Shown: positions 9,201-17,080 of the stretch, in pieces
Layout of the letters: each line of letters begins with the position of its first letter
Numbering within the stretch: position 1 is the first letter of the stretch
Assembly: GCF_003173715.1 (NCBI RefSeq)
Contig: NZ_CP029550.1
Span: 4,387,501 to 4,451,500, forward strand
Reading direction: 5' to 3'
Length of the DNA: 64,000 nucleotides
Source of the DNA: Methylobacterium durans
GTDB lineage: Bacteria > Pseudomonadota > Alphaproteobacteria > Rhizobiales > Beijerinckiaceae
Notes under the pieces: model-generated
The model's input: only the letters and a program-made list of their open reading frames with translations
What the model was told of the DNA's origin: nothing
The model's database searches: none
Position numbers and translations under genes: made by a program

Positions 9201-9658
9201 GCCGCGCTCTCGGCGGTATGCCGCTCGACGGCGGCGAACGCCTCCGCCAGCGTTCGGCCGAGCCCCGGCGTCGTGGCGAGCGCCTCGACCTCGTCCGGGC
9301 GCGCCCAGCGCACGCCGAGGGCCTCGGGTCCCGGCACGGCCTCGCCGCCGCACCAGAGCGCGGCGTGCGGGTGCACGACGTAATGGTGACGGACGCGGCC
9401 CTCCGCGTCGCGCTCGATGATCTCGGTCGGGCTCAGCACGGCGACGACGGTGGCGTCGAGCCCGACTTCCTCGGCGAGTTCCCGGCGCGCCGCCTCGGAC
9501 AATCCCTCGCCGGCCTCGACGAGGCCGCCTGGAAGCGTCCAGACGCCGCGCATCGGCTCGTTGGCCCGGGCCGCCAGCAGCACGCGCCCGTCCCGGATCA
9601 CAGCGATCGAGGCCCCCACGAAGGGCCGGGCGGGGAAAAGGCGCACGGTCTCGCTCAT
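9197..9658 (-). CDS. NUDIX hydrolase
   Basis: 153-residue cytosolic pyrophosphohydrolase. The Nudix box is complete: [24 protein letters not shown] at residues ~45-68, with REL-x-EE as magnesium ligands. The N-terminal half ([20 protein letters not shown]) resembles ADP-ribose pyrophosphatase and MutT-like housekeeping enzymes. The exact nucleotide substrate cannot be told. The gene overlaps its neighbours by four bases on each side (ATGA at 9655-9658 and 9197-9200), so it sits in the middle of a tightly coupled operon running from the SDR gene down to TIGR02301. Confidence 0.9.
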   Translation of the reverse strand: MSETVRLFPARPFVGASIAVIRDGRVLLAARANEPMRGVWTLPGGLVEAGEGLSEAARRELAEEVGLDATVVAVLSPTEIIERDAEGRVRHHYVVHPHAALWCGGEAVPGPEALGVRWARPDEVEALATTPGLGRTLAEAFAAVERHTAESAA

Positions 9659-10770
9659 CGGCTCCTGCCCTCAAAGGCGATGACGGCGACCCGGCCGTCG
9701 GCGAGGCCGACGAGCAGGCGGACGGCCTCGCCACGGCCGAGGGCCGCGACGCCGAAACCGGCCGTGCCGGGAAGGGCGGCGCGGGCGCGCTCCGCGAGGC
9801 CGCCCTTGAAGCCCAGGACAGCGAGGCTCGCCCGGTCGGCGGTGGGCAGGGCGAGATCCGGGACGCCGTCACGGTCGAGATCGAGACTGGCGGCGAGCGC
9901 CGTCTCGCCGTCGCCGCCCGCGAAGCCCGTCCGCTCGGCCGCCAGGGCGAAGGCGCCGTTGGCGTAGGACCAGAGCTGGAGGTTCGTCCCGGTCACGGTC
10001 GCCGTCTGCATCTGCCCGGTGCCTGAGAAATCGGCGACGCCCGCGATCGAGAGCGGGCCGCCGGGCTGCGGCGGCGTGCGCGCGATCACTGCCCAGGGCA
10101 CGCCCGGCGCCTCGCCCAGGCGGTCGACGAGGACCAGCGACGAAGCCTCCGCTCCCTGTCGCGTCGCCGCCAGGATCGCGGTCCGGGCGCAGATGCGGAC
10201 GGTATGCGGGCGCTCGCGGGAGAACACGGCATCGGGGCCGGCCGGAACCGTCACGGTGGCGACCGGAACCGGCTTCGGATCGGCGCTGACCGCGACCGGC
10301 TGGCGCTCGCGGATGGTGAGGCCGGCGGCCGATGGCGCGCCGTCGCCCGCGGCGCGGGTCGGCCCGGTCAGGTAGGCGCTCAAGGGGCCGGAAAGGGCGC
10401 GGCGGGTGCCGGGCAGGGCGCCGCGCGGCGTCTCGGCCGCGGCAAGGCCCTCGATCGCTTCGGATCCCAGAAGCGTCGCGCGCACCTGCCCCTCGGCAAG
10501 GGTGAGGGCGGCGCCCCCGTCCTCGCCCCAGACGACGACGAGGGGTGCCTCCTCGTCCCCGGGAGATGCCCTGTCGGCCGCGGCGCCCTTCGGCCGGGCG
10601 AGCGGCAGGAGTCCAGAAGTGGCGACCGCCACGGCGACCTCGCTGCCGGGGCCGCGCATGGCCTTGGCCCGGAAGGGCAGGTCGAGGATCGTCACCGAGG
10701 GCTCCGCCGCGGCGGGAGCGGTGAGGAACAGGAGAGCGAGCAGGAGAGCGGCAGGACCGCGCTCAGACAT
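9655..10770 (-). CDS. Exported FG-GAP/VCBS-repeat protein
   Basis: 371 residues with a clear N-terminal signal peptide ([17 protein letters not shown], cleavage near residue 22), so probably periplasmic. The C-terminal third has a [13 protein letters not shown] calcium-loop motif typical of FG-GAP/VCBS beta-propeller blades, and an upstream [15 protein letters not shown] blade. The central part is Ala/Pro-rich and poorly conserved. Such proteins are often annotated only as VCBS repeat-containing; a binding or scaffolding role is likely but not shown. It overlaps the NUDIX gene by 4 bases and the SDR gene by 8. Confidence 0.75.
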   Translation of the reverse strand: MSERGPAALLLALLFLTAPAAAEPSVTILDLPFRAKAMRGPGSEVAVAVATSGLLPLARPKGAAADRASPGDEEAPLVVVWGEDGGAALTLAEGQVRATLLGSEAIEGLAAAETPRGALPGTRRALSGPLSAYLTGPTRAAGDGAPSAAGLTIRERQPVAVSADPKPVPVATVTVPAGPDAVFSRERPHTVRICARTAILAATRQGAEASSLVLVDRLGEAPGVPWAVIARTPPQPGGPLSIAGVADFSGTGQMQTATVTGTNLQLWSYANGAFALAAERTGFAGGDGETALAASLDLDRDGVPDLALPTADRASLAVLGFKGGLAERARAALPGTAGFGVAALGRGEAVRLLVGLADGRVAVIAFEGRSR

Positions 10771-11518
10771 GCTGCCCGCCGTTGATGTGCAACTCCGCCC
10801 CGTTCACGTAGGACGAGGCCTCGGTGCACAGGAAGTAGATGGCCTTGGCCACCTCGTCGGGCGTGCCGAGGCGCCGCTGCGGGATCTGCTCGACCAGCTT
10901 CTCGGTGCCGGGTGACAGGATGGATGTGTCGATCTCGCCAGGCGAGATCGCGTTCACCCGCACGCCCAGCGGCCCGAAATCGGCCGCCATCTCGCGGGTG
11001 AGGGCCGCGAGCGCCGCCTTCGAGGTGCCGTAGGCGGCACCCGCGAAGGGATGGACCCGTGAGCCCGCGATCGAGGACACGTTGACGATCGAGCCGCGCG
11101 CTCGGGTCAGCTCGTCGCAGAGGCCCCGCGCGAGGAGGATCGGGGCGAAGAAATTGACCTGGAAGACCCGCTGCCAATCGGAGAAGGGCGTCCCGATGGC
11201 GCCGAGCCGCTCGCCCTCGGGACCCTTCGGCGAGATGCCCGCATTGTTGACGAGGGCGTGCAGGAGCCCGCCCTCGGCAGCGAGGCGCTCGGCCACCTCC
11301 TTGACGGCGCGCACCGTGTCCTCGGCGTCGGCAAGATCGACCTGGAGATGGTCCTCGGGGCCCATCTCCCAAGGGCAGTTCTCGGGAAAGGGATGGCGCG
11401 AGCAGGTGATGACGCGCCAGCCCGCGGCCGAGAAGCGCTTGACGGTGGCGTGGCCGATGCCGCGGCTCGCCCCCGTGAGCAGCATGACGCGCCGACGTTC
11501 GTTGCCGGATGAAGCCAA
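10763..11518 (-). CDS. Short-chain dehydrogenase/reductase
   Basis: Classical SDR oxidoreductase, 251 residues if it starts at the TTG at 11518. A GAGAGG ribosome-binding site lies 7 bases before that TTG, while the ATG at 11485 (MLLTGASRG) has no good site. NAD(P)-binding motif LTGASRGIG, structural LVNNAG, and catalytic Ser (NVSSIAGS) with Tyr and Lys (AAYGTSKAAL) are all present. The Arg in CSRHP after beta-2 may favour NADP(H). The C-terminus [15 protein letters not shown] is typical. Substrate unknown. First gene of the operon ending at 8718. Confidence 0.87.
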   Translation of the reverse strand: MASSGNERRRVMLLTGASRGIGHATVKRFSAAGWRVITCSRHPFPENCPWEMGPEDHLQVDLADAEDTVRAVKEVAERLAAEGGLLHALVNNAGISPKGPEGERLGAIGTPFSDWQRVFQVNFFAPILLARGLCDELTRARGSIVNVSSIAGSRVHPFAGAAYGTSKAALAALTREMAADFGPLGVRVNAISPGEIDTSILSPGTEKLVEQIPQRRLGTPDEVAKAIYFLCTEASSYVNGAELHINGGQHV

Positions 11519-11643
11519 GGCCGTGCCTCTCGATCTGCGCGGACGGGCCGACGAAGGGTCCGGCGGGCCGCCGCCCAGCCCGTCAGGTCTAAGCGGAGCG
11601 CCCCCGGAAATCCAGGGTCCGTGCCGCGCCGCAGCATGCGCCG

Positions 11644-12333
11644 TCAGGGATAGAGTCGCGATCGGCTCCAGCCCGCTCCCGCGCGCGTGAAGCGGATGCG
11701 GTCGTGCAGGCGATACTCGCCGTTCTGCCAGAACTCGATCGCGACCGGCTCGATCCGGAAGCCCGTCCAATGCTCGGGTCGGGGCACGGGCGCGTTCTCG
11801 TAGCGCGCCGCGAGATCCGCGACCTCGGCCATCAGGGTCGGCCGGTCGGTCAGCGGGCGGGACTGGCGACTCGCATGCGCACCGATCCGGCTGTCGCGGT
11901 GGCGGCTCGCGAAATAGGCGTCAGCCTCCTCAGCCGTGACGCGCGTCACGGCGCCGCGGGCCCGCACCTGCCGGCGCAGGCTCTTCCAATGCAGCACGAT
12001 CGCGGCCTGCGGATTCTGAGCGAGTTCCTCGCCTTTGGCGGACTGCACGTTCGTGTAGAAGACGAAGCCGCCCCGATCCGCGCCTTTCAGGAGCACGATC
12101 CGCACGTCGGGCAGCCCGTCCGACCCGGCGGTCGCGAGCGCCATCGCGTTCGGGTCCTCGGGCTCCGATCTCTCCGCCTCCGCCATCCAGGCGGCGAAGA
12201 GCGGCCAGGGATCCTCGGCGAGGGTGAAATCCGCAAGGGCCGCGCCGGCAAGCGCCGGCTCATCGATCTTTAACCGATCCACGCTCAAATCCTCAGCCGT
12301 GACATCCGGGTCGGGGGGCACGGGCGTGATCAC
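11644..12333 (-). CDS. pdxH: Pyridoxamine 5'-phosphate oxidase
   Basis: FMN enzyme that oxidises pyridoxamine or pyridoxine 5'-phosphate to pyridoxal 5'-phosphate. 229 residues, slightly longer than the usual ~215 at the N-terminus. FMN and substrate motifs are visible: PDVRIVLLKGADRGGFVFYTN, an SAKGEEL helix, LHWKSLRRQVRARG, SRIGAHASRQS, and the C-terminal signature EFWQNGEYRLHDR ending RLYP. Divergent from the lipoprotein gene at 12372. PLP produced here would serve, among others, the two cysteine desulfurases encoded at 32694 and 37624. Confidence 0.95.
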   Translation of the reverse strand: MITPVPPDPDVTAEDLSVDRLKIDEPALAGAALADFTLAEDPWPLFAAWMAEAERSEPEDPNAMALATAGSDGLPDVRIVLLKGADRGGFVFYTNVQSAKGEELAQNPQAAIVLHWKSLRRQVRARGAVTRVTAEEADAYFASRHRDSRIGAHASRQSRPLTDRPTLMAEVADLAARYENAPVPRPEHWTGFRIEPVAIEFWQNGEYRLHDRIRFTRAGAGWSRSRLYP

Positions 12334-12371
12334 GTTCGTGTCGCGTCGTGCCGGGATTGAGTTCAGGTGTA

Positions 12372-12881
12372 ATGCGTCGTCGCGACTGTAAAGCCTCTTT
12401 TCCCGCGGCGCCGGGGCGCAATGCGTGCAGGGCCGCCGCGACCGCGGCCTCCGTCGCCGGCCTGATCCTGACCCTGTGCGGCTGCGGCCAGCCCCTGATC
12501 ACCTTCCAGAGCGAGACGACGCCCAAGGCAGAAGCCGCCGTGCTGCCGGAGCCGACCGTGACCGGCAGCATCAGCAAGCGCCCAGCGAGCTTCGGCGCGG
12601 ATCTCGGCGAGGAGGATTGGCGCCGCGCCCGGGCGGCGCTCGGCGTCGCCCTGGATCCGCAGGGCAACGGCCGCCCGGTCAAGTGGGACAATCCGGAGAC
12701 GAGCCTGCGGGGTTCGGTGAACCCGACCGGGCTCCCCTACGTTTCGAACGACGAGATCTGCCGCGATTTCCTCGCGACGGTGATCACACCGGAGACGAGT
12801 CGCTTCGTGCGCGGGACCGGCTGTAAGCTCTCCGGCGGCTCCTGGGAGCTGAAACGGCTGCGGACGAGCCGCGCCGGCTGA
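12372..12881 (+). CDS. Putative lipoprotein, RT0821/Lpp0805 surface-antigen-like
   Basis: 169 residues from the ATG at 12372; a GTG or TTG 24 bases upstream is possible. Residues ~15-40 form a hydrophobic export signal ending in LTLCGCG, a plausible lipobox with lipidated Cys. The C-terminal domain has PYVSNDEICRDF, then FVRGTGCKLSGGSWEL, a Cys-rich pattern resembling the RT0821/Lpp0805 family of rickettsial-type surface proteins. The TVTGSI segment is a low-complexity linker seen often in this order. Probably anchored in the envelope; function unknown. Confidence 0.7.
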   Translation: MRRRDCKASFPAAPGRNACRAAATAASVAGLILTLCGCGQPLITFQSETTPKAEAAVLPEPTVTGSISKRPASFGADLGEEDWRRARAALGVALDPQGNGRPVKWDNPETSLRGSVNPTGLPYVSNDEICRDFLATVITPETSRFVRGTGCKLSGGSWELKRLRTSRAG

Positions 12882-13041
12882 CCGGCGGGACCGCACGCGC
12901 CGCGCCGGCAGGCTTGACGCGAGGCCGCGTTGCTCCGACCTTTCGTGACCGAGGGCGTTGCACGGACGCAACATGTCCGCCACATGACGGTCCGACCCAT
13001 CTGACCGCCGGACCCGGCGGCGCCGAGATCCGAAACGAGAG

Positions 13042-13998
13042 ATGCGCAACCCCTACGACGTTCTGGGAATCCCGAAGGGAGCGAGCGAGGCCGACATCAA
13101 GCGCGCCTATCGCAAGCTCGCCAAGGCCCATCACCCCGATCGCAACAAGGACGACGCCCGCGCGAAGGACCGCTTCGCCGAGGCGAATTCCGCCTACGAG
13201 ATCCTCGGCGACCCGGCCAAGCGCGCGCAGTTCGACCGCGGTGAGATCGACGCCGACGGCAAGCCGCGGGCGACCGGGTTCGAAGGCTTTTCGGGCTTCG
13301 GCGGAGGGCGCGCCAATTCCTTCGATTTCGAGGGCATGGCGCGCAGCCGCGCCGCGGGCGGCGGAGGGGGCGGCGGCATCGGGGAGGACATCTTCTCGCA
13401 CCTGTTCGGCGAGGCGTTCCGCGCCGGCGGCGCGGGGCCCGGCGGAGCGGGCGGCGCCGGCGGCTTCCAGCGCGGCGGTCCCGTCAGGGGCGACGACGTC
13501 CAGGCGGAGCTCAGCGTGACGCTCGAGCAGGTCGGCAGCGAGGAGAAGCTGCGCCTCGGCCTGCCGACCGGCCGCGAGGTCGATGTGGTGATCCCCCGCG
13601 GTGTGGTCGACGGCCAGACCATCCGCCTGCGCGGCCTCGGCCATCCCGCGGCGAACCTGCGCGGTGAGCCCGGCGACGCGCTCCTGACCATCCGCGTCCT
13701 GCCCCATGCCCGCTTCAAGCAGGAGGGAGCGGACCTGCGCACCACCGTCGACGTGCCGCTGGAGGATGCGGTGCTCGGCGGCGCCATCCGCGTTCCGACG
13801 CTGACCGGCGCGGTCGAGATGCGCATGCCGCCGATGACGAGTTCGGGCCGCACCTTCCGCCTGCGCGGCAAGGGCCTGCCGAAGAAGGACGGCAGCCGCG
13901 GCGACCTGCTCGCGACCACGGCCATCGTTCTGCCTGGCAGCGCCGACCCGGCGCTGACCGAGTACGCCCAGAGCCGGCGCGGGGCCAAGGCCGAGTAA
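13042..13998 (+). CDS. DnaJ-class co-chaperone, CbpA-like (no zinc finger)
   Basis: 318-residue J-domain protein. The J domain occupies residues 1-65 (PYDVLGIPKGAS..., HPD in AHHPDRNK). It is followed by a Gly-rich linker (residues ~90-150) and two beta-sandwich C-terminal domains (VDVVIPRGVVDGQTIRLRGLG; TLTGAVEMRMPP). The four CxxCxGxG zinc motifs of DnaJ are absent, which places it with CbpA/type II J proteins. It would stimulate a DnaK ATPase and present substrates. It precedes fabI on the same strand by ~115 bases. Confidence 0.9.
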   Translation: MRNPYDVLGIPKGASEADIKRAYRKLAKAHHPDRNKDDARAKDRFAEANSAYEILGDPAKRAQFDRGEIDADGKPRATGFEGFSGFGGGRANSFDFEGMARSRAAGGGGGGGIGEDIFSHLFGEAFRAGGAGPGGAGGAGGFQRGGPVRGDDVQAELSVTLEQVGSEEKLRLGLPTGREVDVVIPRGVVDGQTIRLRGLGHPAANLRGEPGDALLTIRVLPHARFKQEGADLRTTVDVPLEDAVLGGAIRVPTLTGAVEMRMPPMTSSGRTFRLRGKGLPKKDGSRGDLLATTAIVLPGSADPALTEYAQSRRGAKAE

Positions 13999-14114
13999 CC
14001 TCGACCGCCGCGTCCCGGACTTCCCCCCTCCGCGCACCTCCGCTAAGGATGCCCGCTGTGCGGACCCGGCCTTCCTGGCTGCGCGCCACGGGCCTTCAGC
14101 GTTTCAGGTGACTC

Positions 14115-14975
14115 ATGGCGGACATCGACCCGGTTGACGCTCGCGGCGACGGACATGCGTCCGGAACCGGGATTCTGGCGGGCAAGCGGGGCATCGTGCT
14201 CGGCGTCGCCAACAACCGCTCGATCGCCTGGGGCATCGCCAAGAGCGCCCGCGCCCACGGGGCCGAGCTCGCCTTCACGTACCAGGGCGACGCCCTGAAG
14301 AAGCGCGTCGAGCCCCTGGCGCGCGAGCTCGACGCCCACGTGATCGGCCATTGCGACGTCACCGATCCGGCCTCGATCGACGCGGTGTTCGACGCGGCCG
14401 CCTCCGCTTTCCCGGGCGGGATCGATTTCGTCATCCACTGCATCGCCTTCTCGGACAAGGACGAGCTGACCGGCCGCTACATTGAGACGAGCGAAGGCAA
14501 CTTCACGAAGTCGCTCCTGATCTCCTGCTACTCGTTCACGGCGGTCGCCCAGCGCGCCGAGAAGCTGATGCGCAACGGCGGCTCGCTCCTCACGCTGACC
14601 TATTACGGCGCCGAGAAGTGGATGCCGCACTACAACGTCATGGGCGTGGCCAAGGCAGCGCTCGAAGCCTCGGTGCGCTACCTCGCCGCGGATCTCGGCC
14701 CCCAGAAGATCCGCGTCAACGCGATCTCCGCCGGCCCGATCAAGACCCTCGCCGCCTCCGGCATCGGCGACTTCCGCTACATACTCAAGTGGAACGAGTA
14801 CAACGCTCCCTTGCGCCGAACGGTGACCATCGACGAGGTCGGCGAGACGGCGGCCTATCTCGTCTCCGACATGTCCCGCGGCATGACCGGCGAGATCCTG
14901 CACGTCGATGCCGGCTACCACGTCGTCGGCATGAAGAATCCCGAGGCGCCGGACCTGTCGCTCGACAAGGACTGA
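14115..14975 (+). CDS. fabI: Enoyl-[acyl-carrier-protein] reductase (NADH)
   Basis: Last reduction step in each round of fatty-acid elongation (type II FAS); the target of triclosan-type inhibitors. 286 residues with ~20 extra N-terminal residues before the Rossmann core GKRGIVLGVANNRSIAWGIA. Catalytic Tyr and Lys lie in the TYYGAEKWMPHYNVMGVAKAAL segment; RVNAISAGPIKTLAASGI follows, with the family's substrate-binding loop. Start chosen at ATG 14115 after AGGTG. Its stop codon lies inside a perfect hairpin shared with the convergent PPK2 gene. Confidence 0.95.
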   Translation: MADIDPVDARGDGHASGTGILAGKRGIVLGVANNRSIAWGIAKSARAHGAELAFTYQGDALKKRVEPLARELDAHVIGHCDVTDPASIDAVFDAAASAFPGGIDFVIHCIAFSDKDELTGRYIETSEGNFTKSLLISCYSFTAVAQRAEKLMRNGGSLLTLTYYGAEKWMPHYNVMGVAKAALEASVRYLAADLGPQKIRVNAISAGPIKTLAASGIGDFRYILKWNEYNAPLRRTVTIDEVGETAAYLVSDMSRGMTGEILHVDAGYHVVGMKNPEAPDLSLDKD

Positions 14976-14990
14976 GCCCGCGCTCAGTCC
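14969..14990. terminator. Perfect hairpin between convergent fabI and PPK2, holding both stop codons
   Basis: GGACTGAG (14969-14976) pairs exactly with CTCAGTCC (14983-14990) across a 6-base loop. The fabI TGA (14973-14975) and the PPK2 stop (14984-14986, minus strand) are within the arms. There is no U-tract on either side, so efficient intrinsic termination is uncertain; it may act as a bidirectional 3'-end stabiliser. Confidence 0.45.
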
Positions 14991-15982
14991 GGCACCGTCA
15001 TCCCCGCGATGCCCTCGGGCGCGTCCGGGTAGCGCGGATCCATCGCCTCCAGCGTGTCGGCGATGGTGCGGGCGACGACGAGATTGCGGAACCATTTTCG
15101 GTTCGCCGGTACCACGTGCCAGGGCGCGTAGGGCGTCGAGCAGCGGGTCAGCGCGTCGCCGAAGGCGGACTGATACGCGTCCCAGGATTCGCGCTCGACG
15201 AGATCGGCCGGGTCGAACTTCCAGTGCTTGGCCGGGTCCGCGATGCGGGCCTCGAGCCGCTCCTTCTGCTCCGCCCGCGAGATGTGGAGGAAGAACTTCA
15301 GCACCTGCGTGCCGGAGGCCGTCAGCAGCCGCTCGAAATCGTTGATCAGGCCGTAGCGCCCCCGCCAGATCTCCTCCGGAACGAGATGCTTCACCCGCAC
15401 CACGAGCACGTCCTCGTAGTGGCTACGGTTGAACACTCCGATCATGCCTCGGCCCGGCGTCCGCTGGTGATAGCGCCAGAGGAAGTCGTGATCGAGTTCG
15501 ACGGTCGTGGGTGCCTTGAAGGAGGAGACCTCGCAGCCCTGCGGGTTCACACCTTCGAGCACGGCGCGGATCGTGCCGTCCTTGCCGCCGGTGTCGATGG
15601 CCTGGAAGACCACGAGCAGGCTGCGGCGGCGCTCGGCGTAGAGCCGCTCCTGCAATTCCTGGATCCGCGCGCGCTCAGCGAGCAGAGCCTCCTTCGCCAC
15701 GGCCTTGTCGAGCCCGCCATCGGCGTCCGGGTCGATGCGGTCGAGTTCGCAGACGTGGCCGGGCGTGACCGTCACGATGCCGGGAGCAGCCGGCACGACG
15801 ACGGGCGCGTGACCGCCGATCAGGGCAGGTGCCGCACCCGCGATCTCCGAGACCGCTCCGGCCCAGGCGGCGGAGGAAGGCGGCCGGTCCCGAGCCGACT
15901 GCCGGAGAGAGTCCTGCGACATTGTCACGCCGGTCGACCGGTCGCGCTGGCCCTCGGCGTGCTTGCCGTGTTTCTTCGACAT
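14984..15982 (-). CDS. Polyphosphate kinase 2 family protein
   Basis: PPK2-type enzyme that transfers phosphate between polyphosphate and nucleoside mono- or diphosphates. 332 residues: ~85 residues of unconserved N-terminal extension, then the P-loop kinase core. Walker A is FQAIDTGGKDGTI, the Walker B-like segment is FNRSHYEDVLVVRV, and a lid region is rich in Arg and Trp (GRYGLINDFERLL, HWKFDPADLVERESWD). ATG 15982 has GAGAG six bases upstream. Fits the TIGR03709-type polyphosphate:nucleotide phosphotransferase group; whether ADP or AMP/GDP is preferred is not readable. Confidence 0.88.
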   Translation of the reverse strand: MSKKHGKHAEGQRDRSTGVTMSQDSLRQSARDRPPSSAAWAGAVSEIAGAAPALIGGHAPVVVPAAPGIVTVTPGHVCELDRIDPDADGGLDKAVAKEALLAERARIQELQERLYAERRRSLLVVFQAIDTGGKDGTIRAVLEGVNPQGCEVSSFKAPTTVELDHDFLWRYHQRTPGRGMIGVFNRSHYEDVLVVRVKHLVPEEIWRGRYGLINDFERLLTASGTQVLKFFLHISRAEQKERLEARIADPAKHWKFDPADLVERESWDAYQSAFGDALTRCSTPYAPWHVVPANRKWFRNLVVARTIADTLEAMDPRYPDAPEGIAGMTVPD

Positions 15983-16160
15983 GACGACTCTCTATCGCTC
16001 GCAATCGATGGGGCCGGAAGCGGACCCTCTGGAGGTTCGCGTGGGTGCGAAAACGATCGGCAGGCTGAGCCGTTCCGGCAAGAGGCCGTGCGAGCGTCTT
16101 TTCGGTCTGCCGCCCCGCGGGCCCAAACGGAATCTGCCCGGCTCCGCCCTCTGACCCGCA

Positions 16161-16748
16161 ATGCCAACCATCTACTTCGTGCGCCACGGCCAGACGGACT
16201 GGAACGCGGAAGGGCGCCTCCAGGGTCAGCGCGACACCCGGCTGAACGGCACCGGCCTCCGGCAGGCCGAGGAGGCTGCCGACCGGCTGCGCGCGCTCAC
16301 CGGCGACCGCTTCGCCGGGCTGGACTTCGTCGCGAGCCCGCTCAGCCGCACGCGCCGGACCATGGAGGCCCTGCGCGGCTGCCTCAACCTGTCGCCGGAG
16401 GATTACCGGGTCGACGACCGGCTCAAGGAGATTGGCTTCGGCGCCTGGGAAGGGTCGACCTGGGCCGAAATTCGTCGCCGGGATCCGGCGGGCGCCGCGG
16501 CCCGCGATCGGGACCGCTGGGGCTATCAGCCGCCCGGATTCGGCGGCGAGAGCTACGCGATGCTGACCGAGCGCGTCGCTCCCGCGCTCCGCGACCTCGA
16601 CGCACCGACGGTCATGGTGGCGCATGGCGGCGTCGCGCGGGCGATCCTGGTGGCGCGCGGCTACCTGGATCCTTGGGCGGCGCCGCGGATCGGCATTCGC
16701 CAGGGCGGCGTCCTCGTCCTCGATGCGGACGGTTGGCGCTGGGTGTGA
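16161..16748 (+). CDS. Histidine phosphatase (phosphoglycerate mutase-like) family protein
   Basis: 195 residues with the RHG phosphatase motif at the N-terminus (FVRHGQTDWN, phospho-accepting His9), a conserved Arg in SPLSRTRRTME, the Glu of DDRLKEIGFGAWEG, and the second His in VMVAHGGVARAIL. Broad-range phosphatases and CobC-type enzymes share this fold, so substrate is open. The same-strand Pls-like synthetase begins 332 bases later, and the divergent PPK2 gene ends the other side; functional linkage is only a possibility. Confidence 0.87.
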   Translation: MPTIYFVRHGQTDWNAEGRLQGQRDTRLNGTGLRQAEEAADRLRALTGDRFAGLDFVASPLSRTRRTMEALRGCLNLSPEDYRVDDRLKEIGFGAWEGSTWAEIRRRDPAGAAARDRDRWGYQPPGFGGESYAMLTERVAPALRDLDAPTVMVAHGGVARAILVARGYLDPWAAPRIGIRQGGVLVLDADGWRWV

Positions 16749-17080
16749 CCCGGGCTCGGATGTGCGAGGCCCAGGCTCCGTCTCCTGTCCCGAGGCCCTG
16801 CCGCGGCACCCCATGCGAATCGGGGCCGGGTGGGGCCGTTCGGACGACCCGCCTGTTGCTCGGGAAGCCCATCTGCCCCAGGAACGTTCAAGACCGGTTC
16901 AACCTGCCCGCGCTACGGTCGTCGGCTGATCGCCTCGCGGCCTCCGAACGAGGGCCGCGCCGAGCGATCCCGGCCCCTCAACGTCGGGCCGCCTCGATAA
17001 CGGCACGATCCGGGAACAAAGACCCGTCGAACGATGGCTCCCGACCGCGCGGGAGCCGGGAGCGGAGCAACGTCAGTCCA
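16749..17080. other. 332-base intergenic region before the Pls-like gene
   Basis: No credible gene. It presumably holds the promoter and leader of the Pls-like gene. A repeated GTTCAA (GAACGTTCAAGACC, GGTTCAACC, near 16887-16907) is the only local motif noticed. The last 40 bases are a GC-rich hairpin-prone leader (CTCCCGACCGCGCGGGAG) directly before the start codon. Confidence 0.4.

Noticed and set aside
6249..9383. Very long plus-strand frame (~1,040 codons) across ygfZ, the dihydroorotase-family gene and TIGR02301
   Set aside because: Arg/Pro/Gly-rich shadow frame in a GC-rich genome; the overlapped genes have recognisable domains and correct codon bias.
15963..16154. 63-codon plus-strand frame before the histidine phosphatase
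   Set aside because: Overlaps the PPK2 start region, no ribosome-binding site and no recognisable sequence.
14618..17080. Upstream open extension of the Pls-like frame for ~820 codons
   Set aside because: It overlaps fabI, PPK2 and the phosphatase gene in other frames, and is Arg/Ala-rich without any domain; high GC removes stop codons by chance. Real homology begins at the adenylation domain after ATG 17081.
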